A DNA stretch of 64,000 bases, from NCBI GenBank assembly GCA_947579665.1, contig OX388349.1, positions 25,452,459 through 25,516,458 of the forward strand. Direction: 5' to 3'. The notes beneath the pieces are model-generated. The model had not been told where the DNA came from. It did not search any database and saw only the letters and a program-made list of their open reading frames with translations. This document shows, in pieces, positions 1 through 10,580 of the stretch (positions within the stretch are counted from its first letter, which is position 1; each line of letters opens with the position of its first letter). The DNA comes from Sympetrum striolatum (taxonomy: Eukaryota; Arthropoda; Insecta; Odonata; Libellulidae). Both the position numbers and the translations under genes were made by a program.

Positions 1-217
1 AAATTATCAGTTTTACTCGGGAGATTACGTAAACCTCGATGACCCAAGAGTGAACACGATCATCTTTTTGGAAAGCCCTGAAATATCCGGAAAGCGTAAG
101 AGCATGTATCTGTTAGGAATGTTAAAACTTACACGAAATGTTACCCATGTATATAATTTCGATTCAGCTCAAGTATTTTAAGAAATAGTAAAGAACATTT
201 GAATCTGTACCATTTAC

Positions 218-387
218 CTTCAGAAGGGTTTTTCCTTCTTTTGGGTTCAAAGATCCTCTCCAAAGCCATCTGAAACCAGCAGCGAAGGGGGTCAATACTC
301 CAGTCAATGCAATATAGCTTAACCTTAATGAAAACAACGGCTACAGAGTTGGTCACTCTTTTATTTTTTCCATTTTGCGTCCATGGG
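218..387 (-). CDS. Possible internal exon of an unknown gene
   Basis: On the minus strand a pyrimidine-rich tract (CTCTCCCACTTCTGTGAG) ends in AG at 389-388. It is followed by 170 bp open in one frame, ending at CTGAAG|GTAAAT, a reasonable splice donor. The piece would encode about 56 residues beginning PWTQNGKNKR and ending FEPKRRKNPSE, entered in phase 2 and left in phase 1. I do not recognise the product. The open frame in AT-rich DNA and two good splice signals are the only evidence. There is no transcript support, and chance is a real alternative. Confidence 0.3.
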
Positions 388-1445
388 CTCACAGAAGTGG
401 GAGAGTCGTTACTGAACTCAAGTGGCGTGGTTCTAAGTGAACCATTACTTCACAATCCAAGTACTTTCACAATCTAACCCTCCCCATTTCCTCCTACTAT
501 TGCGATCAGGGTAAACTTTGGCTAAGGGGAAGGGTATTTTGAGGACTTAAACTGCACTGAAGGAGTTTGAAAGTGGCGTGTTTGCATAATGTAAATCATT
601 CTGGGTCAATTATATTCCAATCACAATCTTCCACTTACTTAGTACATATTTATTGTATTGAATCTTTCTTTATGACGAAAAGCTGAAAAGCATAGTATAC
701 ACTGATATGCAATATGTTGTTAATTGATTAAGAAAAATTAGATAGTATCTTCTTAAATTTGATCAAAATGATTATGTATGAAAATTTTGTTTCATGAATG
801 CATCCACCATTAATATCCAATTACTACTTATTATAAAGAGGCACACATTTTTACTTACAGTAAAAGTAGGAATTATTTACAAAACTTTAGATATCGATAT
901 TAGGAGTGTGCTTAAGATAGTATAAATTGAAAGGATGTCCTAAAGATTATCGTATCATCAGAGTATCATACCATTTACATAATTTTGCATTAGTAAATAG
1001 TTTATTAAAGCATAGTATCATTGTTATTACCCTGTTTTTCATGTAAATTTTCCATTATTTGAAAACAAATCAGAAAAAATAGATTATATTGATCTCATCT
1101 CGGCTCTAGAAAAGGATTTTTCATTGATAGTTGGTGGTATTTACATTCATTTATTGGGCATAATTTATCCAAGGATGACCATTCTTACAATAAACCCTCT
1201 ATAAACAAATAAAAATTACCATGCTTCAACCAAAATTCAAACCCAGTATCTCGACGTTGCAAGACCAGCAGGACTCTTTGAATATTTAAATTTTACAAAA
1301 ACAATATCCGAACATTTCAGCAAATAGTGCATATATGTATTGAGTAGGTCTACCAAAAATATTTTGAGAAGTCGGAGGAGAAAAGTTTGGAACTTCAAAA
1401 ACCGAAAATACTGTATTATTTAATATAATACTCATATAGATATCA

Positions 1446-1535
1446 AGTAAAAGAATAAGACTTGGTGATTTCCACAGAATAATAAATAATAATTCCACTA
1501 TTCTGTGGAAATCACCAAGTCTTAATTTTCTACTT
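1446..1535. repeat. Long inverted repeat (hairpin)
   Basis: Two arms, 1456-1481 and 1499-1524, are perfect reverse complements over 26 bp and are separated by a 17-nt AT-rich loop. The pairing continues outward imperfectly (about 12 of 15 positions) to roughly 1446 and 1535, giving a stem near 40 bp. It has the shape of a foldback element, a template-switch duplication or a small-RNA hairpin precursor. Nothing in the sequence decides among these. A perfect 26-bp core is cleaner than most animal microRNA precursors. Confidence 0.8.
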
Positions 1536-2062
1536 CATAATGTCTTTCCACGAAGTACAGCCGGAATTGAGTTGATTTTATTCATACAGATATATAATAT
1601 TTTAATATGTATATTAAAAACCTTTGGTTCAATAAGACACAATATGACTAACAAGATATAAGTCCACAAAAATTAGGTTGTGCGAAAAGAAAACACTGTG
1701 GTTTCGACTGTTTTACCTCATCAGTAGGACTAAAGATATTGTAGAATCCTCGAGACCGTCAATAAATAATGATAATATATTTTAATAGTAAATATATTTT
1801 TCTCCTAAGTGCTAATCAAAGACGTAGTCATACTGTGTCTATTTGAACTAATTATGTTAAGTCAAGTTACAAACAGATATCGCCAGACTAAATTAGTTAT
1901 ATTATAATATTAATTCTACCTAAGCCGCAAGTAAGAGGGTAAACATTTTCGACTTCGCTGCTTTTAGGTCGTTATTCGTTTGAATTAACTTAATAACTTC
2001 GTAAATTCCATTCAAAGCTGTGCTCTATTGACTATTCTCTGCTTCAGTTGCGTGAATCCTCT

Positions 2063-2300
2063 CTAATCCTGATAAGGAGATATTGTGGCTCGTGTTAGTC
2101 TCGCAGAAATCTCCATGAGAGGCGGAAGTTGGTTGGGGCCCTCTCGATGTAGCCATGGCAACGCGGAAGGGGATAATCGCAGGAGAATCTGGAAGCAGGT
2201 GACGACGAAAGGGGATTTGACGGGTGAATTGTTATTCGGGAGATTAATATGCTTATTTGGATGGACCGAATCACAGGGGTTCAGCAGATAAAGCAATCAA
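2063..2300. other. GC-richer, CpG-containing island of unknown nature
   Basis: This 240-bp stretch stands out from its AT-rich surroundings and contains several CG dinucleotides. Both strands are open for 68-77 codons. On the minus strand there is a Kozak-like GCCATGG (around 2152-2158), and upstream of it a possible splice acceptor CTGCTTCCAG. That acceptor would continue the reading phase of the weak exon at 2563-2628. It may be an exon, a promoter fragment or a remnant of a dispersed repeat. I do not recognise it. Confidence 0.3.
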
Positions 2301-2562
2301 AACTTCCGCAGGACGTAAGCTGGTGAAGAGCCTGACAAAATCCGGACTTTTGTTTTATGGAAAAACGTTTATGATGGCTCGGAGTATCACCTCATGATTC
2401 CGACAATAAATGGAACATAAATATTCCCTTTTCTCTCATCCACTTTATCCTGCGATGAAAGGTTGGGTTTGAGAACCTTTTGAGAGGAATCACTAGGTCA
2501 AGGTGAGAACGAATTGGTTGGAAAACTAGATCGGAAGTTTCGGAATTGGTTAGTTTACTTAC

Positions 2563-2628
2563 CTGTTATTGAAACGGATACCTTCCCATATTTACTAATT
2601 GGTGATTGTTTTGCACAGTATTCTTTTA
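2563..2628 (-). CDS. Possible short exon of an unknown gene
   Basis: The main support is an excellent minus-strand donor, ATAACAG|GTAAGT, at 2563/2562. Upstream, a 66-bp frame stays open back to an AG at 2630-2629, and it starts and ends in phase 1. It would encode about 21 residues. The acceptor lacks a strong pyrimidine tract. Its phase fits downstream of the candidate exon at 3335-3579. Weak on its own. Confidence 0.18.
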
Positions 2629-3334
2629 CTGTACGTACTGTTACAATATGACATTTTGTACTTTTTGAAAGGAAGGTTTCAACATTTGTAGAACTAAATC
2701 ATTTGGACGATCTTTAATTACCTCAGAAAAAATAAGAAAAAGTGGAACCTTTTTCCTTTTTATATTATTTTCTATGGAAATTGAATGACATTCTCTATCT
2801 AATATCATGAAAAATATTATAGAGTGACTTTAAAGTAATTCCATTGAAAGCACCAAACATTATTTGTGTAAATAGCATCGTGAATGAAAGATGCGAAGAG
2901 TTAGGCAGTCATTAAACAAGTATTATGATCATGAAATCGGAATCGGATGATCTTCGTAGAGTCTGCTTTAAATACTCCTTAATATTACCTTTCGGAGAAC
3001 AGAATTCCGATATATAGATCAAAGAGAGTCAAAAAAAAAATTGGAACATGTCCCTTACTAATTAAAGAGCTGATGCTGCCGAGAGACCCTTAGGTACCTC
3101 ATGTTAACTCACGTATTACCTCAGAGTACTTGGTATTTCCAAAATATCCAAGGAGAGCTCTTGGTCTGTGACCCAATTCAGGATAATCACAAGAGGTCCG
3201 CACTCAAACTCCCTTTGTTTTTGACTCGTCTTTTGCAGTTTTGTGGACCCATAATATTATAATTACTTCAATCTCTTGAGATCCCAAAGGATTTTGACAA
3301 AGAGTGTACCAATTTTAAAAGGATGACTAATTAC

Positions 3335-3579
3335 CTATACTTATCATGGTAAAGGGGTAACATTTCCGTTTAATTAAAAGAGAACAGCATAGCATGCTGA
3401 TGGGGCGAAAATTGGGTTTCATTTGGTATCCTCCCGTGGCATGTATCAATTTACCGCTCTCTCGTTGCCTAGGATTCAGCTCACGGGATATGGGAATACA
3501 ACGCAGGAAAAGACGGCTCACACAAAATAGGTCTGCCCGTTTATGATGACCTTGCGGAAAAGAAACTGTCATCGAGTTA
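3335..3579 (-). CDS. Possible internal exon of an unknown gene
   Basis: On the minus strand the T-rich tract TTTTGTAAATTTTTGAACAG ends in AG at 3581-3580. It is followed by 245 bp open in one frame, ending at AGTATAG|GTAATT. The frame encodes about 81 residues with six cysteines and many basic residues (for example RKCYPF near the end). It enters in phase 2 and leaves in phase 1. No family is recognised. A stop lies immediately after the donor in the same frame, as expected for an exon edge but also for any chance ORF. Confidence 0.28.
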
Positions 3580-4500
3580 CTGTTCAAAAATTTACAAAAT
3601 AATAAATCGAGATAGTATCTACAGAGGAAATTTATTCCTAGTATAAAGGAAAGACTTCAGCGATATAGTTTAATACAATATAATAGCTAACCTTAAAAGA
3701 TATTATTTGAAAATATTATTATGTTATGAGTGGAGGAATTACTTTCTGAGAGCACCGCAATGACTCCTTTGACTACGTATACTCCGAAGTCAAATCCATT
3801 ATCATGCATAAGTCATAATTAAATATTATTCGTGTTATCACATAAAAATAGACGTACCTTAGAGGCAAGGAAATCGCGCCCTGAAGACCGCATGTAGCAT
3901 CGGACGTTTGTTGCAGTCTTTTTTTTACTTCCTGAATCATATACCAATAAATATAATTTTATTTTCCAATCCTGCTATTGACGCTAAGTTGAAAATATTT
4001 TCTCTCAGTTTATTTAACGATTGATTTCCTTCTCTCAAATTAAATTTTGATGTAGTACATGTGTTTTGAGGTAGAAAACGTAATAGTAAAATTACATTAA
4101 AGTTTCACATGTGGTTTACCTGAACAAAGTAAATGTAAAATGTGCTCAACCATTGGAAAAAATAATTCCCACGCCTAAAATTTACTAAAATAAATAAAAG
4201 AATAAAATAAGATTTTCCTCAATATTTCACTTAGGATAAAATGAAAAAAATGTAGATTTGATCGTAGGGTACACGTTGCAAATATTATTACAAAGTCTCA
4301 CTCTATACATGATGGTACTTGTATGATGGTAATTATAATTCTAAGGTTAAATTTCATTTATACAAATAAGGGTGCTGTAACTTATTAGCGTTGTTCCTCT
4401 GCAAGATGGATTCTCCATTTGCTATCGGTGTGGATTGGCGTAATTATAAGTTATCACTAATCCACATGTTCATGATGTATATCTCCATATATACATGATG

Positions 4501-5843
4501 TACAGTGGCGGGAAAAATTATCGCAACACTTTGCGCGCGCACCAGTGGCTTTCACAGAAACTATTTGAAATTCTGCTTTCTGTGACTGACTGGCAACACC
4601 GAGGAAAGCCTCGAAAAGCGGTAATATTTGAGTCGGAGCCTAGAACTTACACAAATTTCCTCTCTTTCGAACTCTTCTTAGAGCCTTCGCGCGATCTCTC
4701 CCTGAGTTCGTCATGTTTATTTCGGCGTTTCTCTTTCACAGATAGTTATCGTATTTATAGAACGATAGGTTAAATATATATATATTCCAATTTCAATCTT
4801 AAATGCAATACAATACATAGAAAATAATTGAAATTTAATTATTAATAATGTGAAGAATGTTATTCGGTTTTAATAATGCGTAGCAATAAGGAATAAGTGG
4901 GATTCAGGTAGGAATACGCGATGTGGTGATTCTCACCTTTAGAGAACGAGAATATTGGAGTCTAGAGGAAAATTATGTTTTGCGAGATTATAGCAAGAAC
5001 AGATGGCCTATAATGGTCTCTCTTTCTGGATAATTTGTGCGCTAATAAGGCGTTCTTTTGGTAGTTTGCCAAGGATTCGAGGTCGTTCGCTGAAAGACAA
5101 TGTCCTTTGACTCATTTTCCACAATTAGAGGTATTTGACAGGGCCTCCTGATTTCTCGAATCACGATGAACCTTTCGCTTTCAGTGCAGTGGATTTTCGA
5201 AAGCCTATACGTCACTCGCAACAACAAACCGGTCGTAAGGCAAGGAGCTCAGGATTACTTAGACTTATTGGCGACTATTTCTTCATTGAGGTCTTCACGT
5301 CCATAGTCCACGTCCACTATGTGAGTAACAAAACGAACCACGCATATGTGATATTAGAGGTTAAAACGACAGTGAACGAATTTTTGAAGATGACAAGATT
5401 CGAGGAATGGGATGGAATCACCTGCGCGTAGGGAGGAAACAGGTTTCGCGGTCGGTAGGGATCCATTTTTACCCTACTCCTGAGGGTTGACTTTATTGGG
5501 TAGTGTAACGGGAACTATAGTGAATACGTTTGAGAATATCCCCGATAGATGGTGACTTAGAAAAGTAAGCTTTTTATTTATTACATTTTGAGTTATATGA
5601 TACATACGCGACGAAGTGGAAGGTGGAAGTAAAAAATTAAATCTTTAACTGATACTCAGGGTTATTTCACCATAAGCGATTTCTTTAAGATGCACTATTT
5701 ATAGACCCTGGAAAAATTTCTGTTAGTCATCGAATGTAGGTTAGCCGATTCGTAGGAAGTGGATCATAAATTTTTGTGTCCTTCAATTATCGATAAGATG
5801 CTACTAAACAGTTCGAATATACCCTTCGCCTTTTACTAAGACC
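4501..5843 (+). repeat. Composite, diverged edge unit of the satellite array
   Basis: Two parts of the 3.9-kb unit are joined here. Positions 4501-5065 match the segment beginning TACAGTGGCGG (10032-10580 in the first whole unit) with many substitutions and small indels. Positions 5069-5840 match 11625-12398 almost perfectly, with only about four substitutions seen. The intervening 1,044 bp of the normal unit (10581-11624) is absent. The sharp change in divergence at about 5066 shows two histories. The first part is old or a dispersed relative, and the second was recently homogenised with the array. The 3' end is interrupted by the truncated retrotransposon at 5844. Confidence 0.88.
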
Positions 5844-8289
5844 GCTAAGACCATTCCTACCGGCCGAAGTAGCGAGAAGACTGTCAACTACCAAAGATTC
5901 CGCACCCGGCCTTGACGGAATTCGTTACCGATCCTGGGGAAAAGCAGACCCGGGATGCAAGGGACTCGCGGCCATGTTCAACGCAATTTTGAGGGTCGGA
6001 CTTATCCCCGAACAATGGCGAACAGCAAGGACGGTACTCGTGTACAAAGGAGGGGACAGAGAGGAGGTAACGAATTGGCGACCTTTGACCCTGGGACCTA
6101 CCTCGGGGAAACTCTTTGCAGGATGTCTAGCGGATCGCTTCCAGGACTGGACGAAACAGAGAAGACTACTTTCTTTCCCCCTACAGAAGGGCTTTGTTCC
6201 TGGTTCAGAAGGCTGCCTTGAACACAATTTTGTACTAGGATCGGTTCTGGACGACGTCCGAAGGAACAAAAAAGAAATAGCGCTCGCCTGGCTAGATATC
6301 ACAAACGCCTTCGGAGCAATCCCACATGCTCATATACTAGGAGTATTAACAACAATGGGCCTCCCAGACAGGATGGTTGAGGTAGTAACGGAGTTGTACA
6401 AAAACAGTGCAACAAGGATAAGGAATGTAAATGGCTACACGGAACCGGTTAACGTCAACCGAGGAGTGAGACAAGGGTGTCCCCTCTCGCCGATCCTATT
6501 TAATCTAGCGATGGAACCGCTCCTCCGCGCCCTACTTGCGAAGAAGAAGACGGCAGGCTACCGCATCGGTACACAGACCATCTGCTGCCTGGCGTATGCG
6601 GATGACCTGCTCCTAATTGCAAGAGATGCAGGGATGCTACGATCACTGCTATGGGTGGCAGGAGATGTAGCCACTTGGTCCGGCCTGGAATTCAAAGCAA
6701 GGAAATGTGCCACACTGCACTTGGACTGTAGAAACGAACTCAATAGAGGAGTAAGGAATACATCATTCCAAATCCAAGGGCACGATATGAGGACCCTAAA
6801 TGTGGAGGATCACTACCGGTACCTTGGTGCCCCGGTTGGGTACAAGGTTGACCAAACGCCCAAGGAGACACTTGACGGAGTGATAGAAGACATGAAAAAG
6901 ATAGATGGGAGTGATCTAGCGCCTTGGCAAAAAATAGACAGCGTGAGGACCTTCATACTCCCACGGTTCGACTACATCCTCCGGTGTGCCACAGTCCCTA
7001 AGAAAAACCTTCGGCAGACAGATAGACAACTAGCAAGGTACTGCAAGAAATGGATGTTCCTACCGATGAGAGCATCAAGAGAGATCCTTTTCCTTGCACC
7101 CTCGATGGGAGGTGCAGGACTGATGCCTCTAACCATAACCAGTGATATCATGGTTATATTGCAAGCATTCAAGATGCTAGCCTGCAGAGATCCTCTTGTT
7201 CGGGACCTGGCATGGTGGAGTTTAGCCGACGCCGTCCACCATAAAATAGGTCGAGGTGGCCCTACACCAACAAAAATGGCCATTTGCAATTACCTCAACG
7301 GCAGCAGTGACGGAGACCTCAGCAGCACCTCAGGGGGAATGGCATCCATATGGTCTAGGACGAGAAAGGCTACAAGACAACTGGGCGCAATACTGTCCAT
7401 TCAGTGGGAGTGGAGTGCTGCAAGAAGAGAGATGGCCATTCGCATTCCAGATGAACTATGGGCCCCGACGATCATACCACCCTCGGCAACGAAGAAGCTG
7501 TGTGGTGCCCTCCGAGGTGCAGTTAGAGAACGTTACCGGAGAATTCTCACCGCTAAACCCGACCAGGGGAAGGCATACGAGATGGCAACGGCGAATGCGG
7601 CAAGCAACCATTTCCTCAGGACAGGCCGTAATATGCGTTTCTGCGAGTGGCGATTCGTCCACCGTGCTCGCTTGAATGTGCTACCTCTCAAAGGCGCTTA
7701 CAAAGGGATCAGAAGATGGGACTCAACCTGCAGAAGGTGTGGAGACCAAGACGAAACGCTCCCTCACGTCTTGAACCACTGTCTGCCCCACGCAGCAGCA
7801 TGGACACTGAGACATAATGCCATCCTGAACCACCTAAAGGATGCACTATCGCGTGACTGGATAGTGAGTTTAAACAGAGCCATCCCTGGAACGGGCTCAG
7901 CACTGCGTCCCGACCTTGTTCTCCGACGCGGCCTAGAGGGACCAATATATATTGTGGACGTCACCGTCCCATTCGAAAATAGAGCGGAGGCCTTCGCAGC
8001 AGCGAGAGCAAGAAAACTCGCAAAGTACCGTGATCTAGTGGAGAGTGTAAGAGTGAAGCACCGCTATCAGGTAAAGGTCCACTTAGAGACCTTTATAGTT
8101 GGGGCACTAGGTACATGGGATGAAAGAAATGAAGGATTGCTGCGACGATTGGGTATCCCAAAGACAACCAGGAAACAGGTCCGCTGGAAATCTGTTTCTG
8201 CGGCAATAAAGTGGTCCAGAGACATTTATGTGGAACATGTAAGTGGTATACGACAATACCAAGTGGATGAAAACGCCCAGGACTTATGA
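5844..8289 (+). pseudogene. 5'-truncated RT / restriction-like endonuclease ORF
   Basis: The frame is open from the junction to the TGA at 8287-8289 and corresponds to residues about 166-979 of the long copy's ORF2. It lacks the N-terminal region but keeps the RT core: LDITNAF, RQGCPLSP, YADD, and a YLG motif. It also keeps the CRRC...H...C zinc knuckle and the RPD...IVDVT endonuclease motif. The first ATG in frame is at 5974, giving 771 residues. No internal stop or frameshift is seen. About six amino-acid differences and roughly twice as many silent changes separate it from the long copy. The loss of its start and 5' region makes it a dead copy. Confidence 0.9.
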
Positions 8290-8500
8290 CCGATACCACT
8301 GGAGAAAGACTGATGCTTTTAAACGTCTATTCTTTTATACTGTATAACTGAACTGCATTCTCTGAAATGTACTTTTATAAAATGCCCAGGACGTCTGATG
8401 CCACTGGAGAAAGACTGATGTTTTTAAAATGTCTATTTTTTTATATATTGTATAACTCAACTGCATTCTCTGAAATGTACTTTTATATTTTCTTAATAAA
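8290..8500 (+). repeat. 3' UTR of copy 1 with a 109-bp tandem duplication
   Basis: The sequence from AAACGCCCAGGAC at 8271, covering the last codons, stop and UTR, is repeated from about 8380 (AAATGCCCAGGAC) at a 109-bp offset. Both copies contain CCACTGGAGAAAGACTGATG and CTGCATTCTCTGAAATGTAC. The second copy ends with TTTTCTTAATAAA at the junction and has no poly(A) tail. In R2-type elements the 3' RNA is what the reverse transcriptase recognises, so a doubled recognition region is possible; that part is inference. Confidence 0.85.
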
Positions 8501-8552
8501 CTAAAGGATATCCGTGTTTGGTAGCCATATCTATCTTACTATTTTTTGTAGT

Positions 8553-8574
8553 ACCCGATGGTAAAACATCGGGT
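8553..8574. repeat. Hairpin beside the insertion site (in every unit)
   Basis: ACCCGATG and CATCGGGT are perfect 8-bp arms around a GTAAAA loop, about 50 bp downstream of the retrotransposon insertion point. It recurs at the same offset in each unit, for example near 12446, 20283, 36543 and 63781. It does not match the histone 3' stem-loop. Function unknown. Confidence 0.75.
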
Positions 8575-9040
8575 CAATATAGGTATCAATAGCACTACAA
8601 TTAAACCGTGATTTCTCATATTTATCAATTAGTTATAAATAAAGCATCATAACAACATATCTTTTTAATTTCACGTGAGAGAAAATATTATTATTTTCCC
8701 ATATACGAATATATATCTATTACATTAGCTAATTTTACGTCCTTAAAGTTATTTTCCCATCAACTATGTTTATCATGAAGATTTATTTTAGAGGTTAAAC
8801 TTCTCAGTATGGCTCTTCTTGGACTAGTGCTCACAATGATCTAGCAATCATTGGTGAAATTTCCTATTGAATATTCAAAATAAATAGCAATGTTTGTATA
8901 TAAATACGAGTAAAATGTAGCTTGCATACTGCAAGCAGATCGACAACACTAATTTTATATCGGCATCATTTCGGGACGGTCCTCAAATGAAAAAAAAGGA
9001 TTGAAAATATTCTTAAAATTCGCTGCAATTTAATCGTCTG

Positions 9041-9900
9041 GCTTCGAACCCGGGTCTTCCTGGTGAACTTACTACGCAGCACAACAGAAGATCACCATCT
9101 CTAACTATGTGTGAAAAATCAAGCAGAAATATTTGCTGCAACTACCTTAAACAACGTCCTACTTTTCCCATATATTCCTTATGAGAGAAAATTTAATGTG
9201 TCCCGGCATCGAACCCAGGAACAGCATGGTCTTGTCTATTTTTTTTCAAAACCCTTGTCTTAATATACATCTTCTATCAAAGTAAGAACTTCCTATTATA
9301 TCGATAAATGCATCAAAAAATATTGAAAAGTTACCCCAACGTATTATATATGGGGGATATATTTACCACCTGGCATCGAACCCGGGTCTTTCGGGAGATA
9401 CTTTCTATGCAACAGAACAGAAAATCACCGTCTCTAACTACATATGAAAATTCAAGCAGAAATATTGCTTGCAACTGCCTCAAACGACGTCCTACTTTAC
9501 CCTTATATTCCTTATGAGAGAAAAGTTATTGTGCTTTGGCATCGAACCCAGGAATAAAACGGGATTATGAAAATTTTTTTCTAAAAAAATTTTTTACCGT
9601 ATATCTTACAACTAAGCACGAACTTCCTATCATTTCGATAAGTGCATCAAAAAAATAATGAAAAACTACTACCATGTATTTTAAAGGGCAGATATTCGCA
9701 TCGTCCTAGCATCGAACCCAGGATATTATCCGTAAAAGTCATTTATGTATTCGATAGATCATGACCATATATAAAGGCTCCTAGAGTTTCGATTCTCTAC
9801 CTATCCGGGAAGTGTTTTTTAAAAATTCCTGAAAATGAAAGCAATGCATTTAAATGGAAAAAATCGGGACTTTGGGCCCCTCTGGAATCGAACCCATGAC
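9041..9900 (-). repeat. Six tRNA B-box-like motifs in degenerate 167-bp subrepeats
   Basis: On the minus strand, GGTTCGA(A/T)GCC or GGTTCGATTCC motifs occur at plus-strand positions 9041, 9206, 9373, 9539, 9709 and 9885. The spacings are 165, 167, 166, 170 and 176 bp. All fit the pol III B-box consensus GGTTCGANNCC except the fifth, whose last C is replaced by A. Motifs 1 and 3 share downstream sequence (AAGACCCGGGTTCGA preceded by TAGTTAGAGA(T/C)GGTGAT, A-box-like). Motifs 2 and 4 share a different one, giving an approximately 333-bp higher-order period. The look is that of tRNA-derived SINE heads expanded in tandem. The block is present in every unit at the same offset. Confidence 0.8.
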
Positions 9901-10006
9901 ACTGAGGTTCAAAATCGCAATTCTTCTGGCGGTTACACGTTATGGGCAATGTGTGGTAAAGCTTTTAAGTCTATGACGCTTTTAGTTTAGCCTGTGAATT
10001 TGTATC

Positions 10007-10030
10007 CTCTCTATCTATCTATCTATCTAT
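10007..10030. repeat. TATC microsatellite within the unit
   Basis: Five or so ATCT/TATC tetranucleotides directly precede TACAGTGGCGG. The same run is present in each unit at the same place, with no clear length change by eye. Confidence 0.85.
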
Positions 10031-10031
10031 G

Positions 10032-10580
10032 TACAGTGGCGGAAAAAATTATCGCAACACTTTGCGCGCGCACCAGTGGCTTTCACAGAAACTATTTGGA
10101 ATTCTACTTTTTGAGACTGACTGGCAACACTGAGAAAAGCCTCGAAAAGCGGTAATATTTGAGTCGAAGACTAGAACTTAAACTAATTTCCTCTCTTTCG
10201 AACTCTTCTTAGAGCCTTCGCGCGATCTCTCCCAGAGTTCGTCATATTTATTTCGGCGTTTCTCTTTCATAGAACGAGAGGATGGATATATATTAATTCC
10301 TATTTCAATCTTAGATGCACTTAAATACATGGACAATAATTGAACTTCATTTCTATATAATGTGAAGATTGGCAATTGGTTTGAATAATGCTTAGCAATA
10401 AGGATTAAGTGAGATTAGAGTGGGAATACGCGATGTGGTGATTTTCATCATTAGAGAACGAGTTTTGCAGTCTAGAGGAAAAGAATGTTTTGCGAGATTA
10501 TAATGAGAACAGATGACCTATATTGTTCTCTTTTTCTGGGTAATTAGTGCTCTAATAAGGCAGTTATTTCTTTAGTAGTT
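10032..10580 (+). mobile_element. Tc1/mariner-like terminus, remnant
   Basis: The sequence starting TACAGTGGCGGAAAAAATTA at a TA dinucleotide resembles the CAGTGGCG-type ends of Tc1/mariner elements, which insert at TA. The diverged relative at 4501 begins at the same base but after different upstream sequence, which supports this base being a true element end. I found no reverse-complement terminus or transposase in the unit, so at most one end survives. The assignment rests on terminal resemblance and the shared boundary only. Confidence 0.45.

Larger units (their letters stand above)
1..4500. other. Single-copy AT-rich left flank of the satellite array
   Basis: This sequence does not recur elsewhere in the window and shares nothing obvious with the 3.9-kb unit. 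It is AT-rich with many short A/T runs. No long open frame is present. The only supportable contents are three possible minus-strand exons, one long hairpin and one GC-richer stretch, listed separately. Between them (about 390-1440, 1540-2060, 2640-3330 and 3580-4490) I see nothing beyond AT-rich sequence. It could be intronic or intergenic DNA next to a heterochromatic array; that is inference. Confidence 0.75.
5844..8500 (+). mobile_element. 5'-truncated R2-like non-LTR retrotransposon (copy 1)
   Basis: This insertion matches the 3' 2.66 kb of the long copy at 31897-36490, starting at the equivalent of 33834. It lies at the standard insertion point of the satellite unit. The upstream flank is intact through ACTAAG (5835-5840), then three extra bases ACC, then the element. 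Downstream the element ends CTTAATAAA and continues into CTAAAGGATATCC. Unlike the other two copies it shows no target deletion, and it may have a 2-3 bp AG/AAG duplication. Truncation at the 5' end is typical of target-primed reverse transcription that stops early. Confidence 0.93.

Noticed and set aside
8491..8500. AATAAA at the element end as a host-type polyadenylation site
   Set aside because: It lies at the very last bases with no poly(A) tail following in any copy, so it is more simply the element's 3' end sequence.
9308..9517. 69-codon ATG-started frame in every unit
   Set aside because: It runs through the tRNA-like subrepeats and B-box motifs, so it is chance reading of non-coding repeat sequence.
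10178..10375. 65-codon minus-strand frame in every unit
   Set aside because: It lies inside the transposon-end-like segment. The diverged edge copy does not keep this frame open over the same length.
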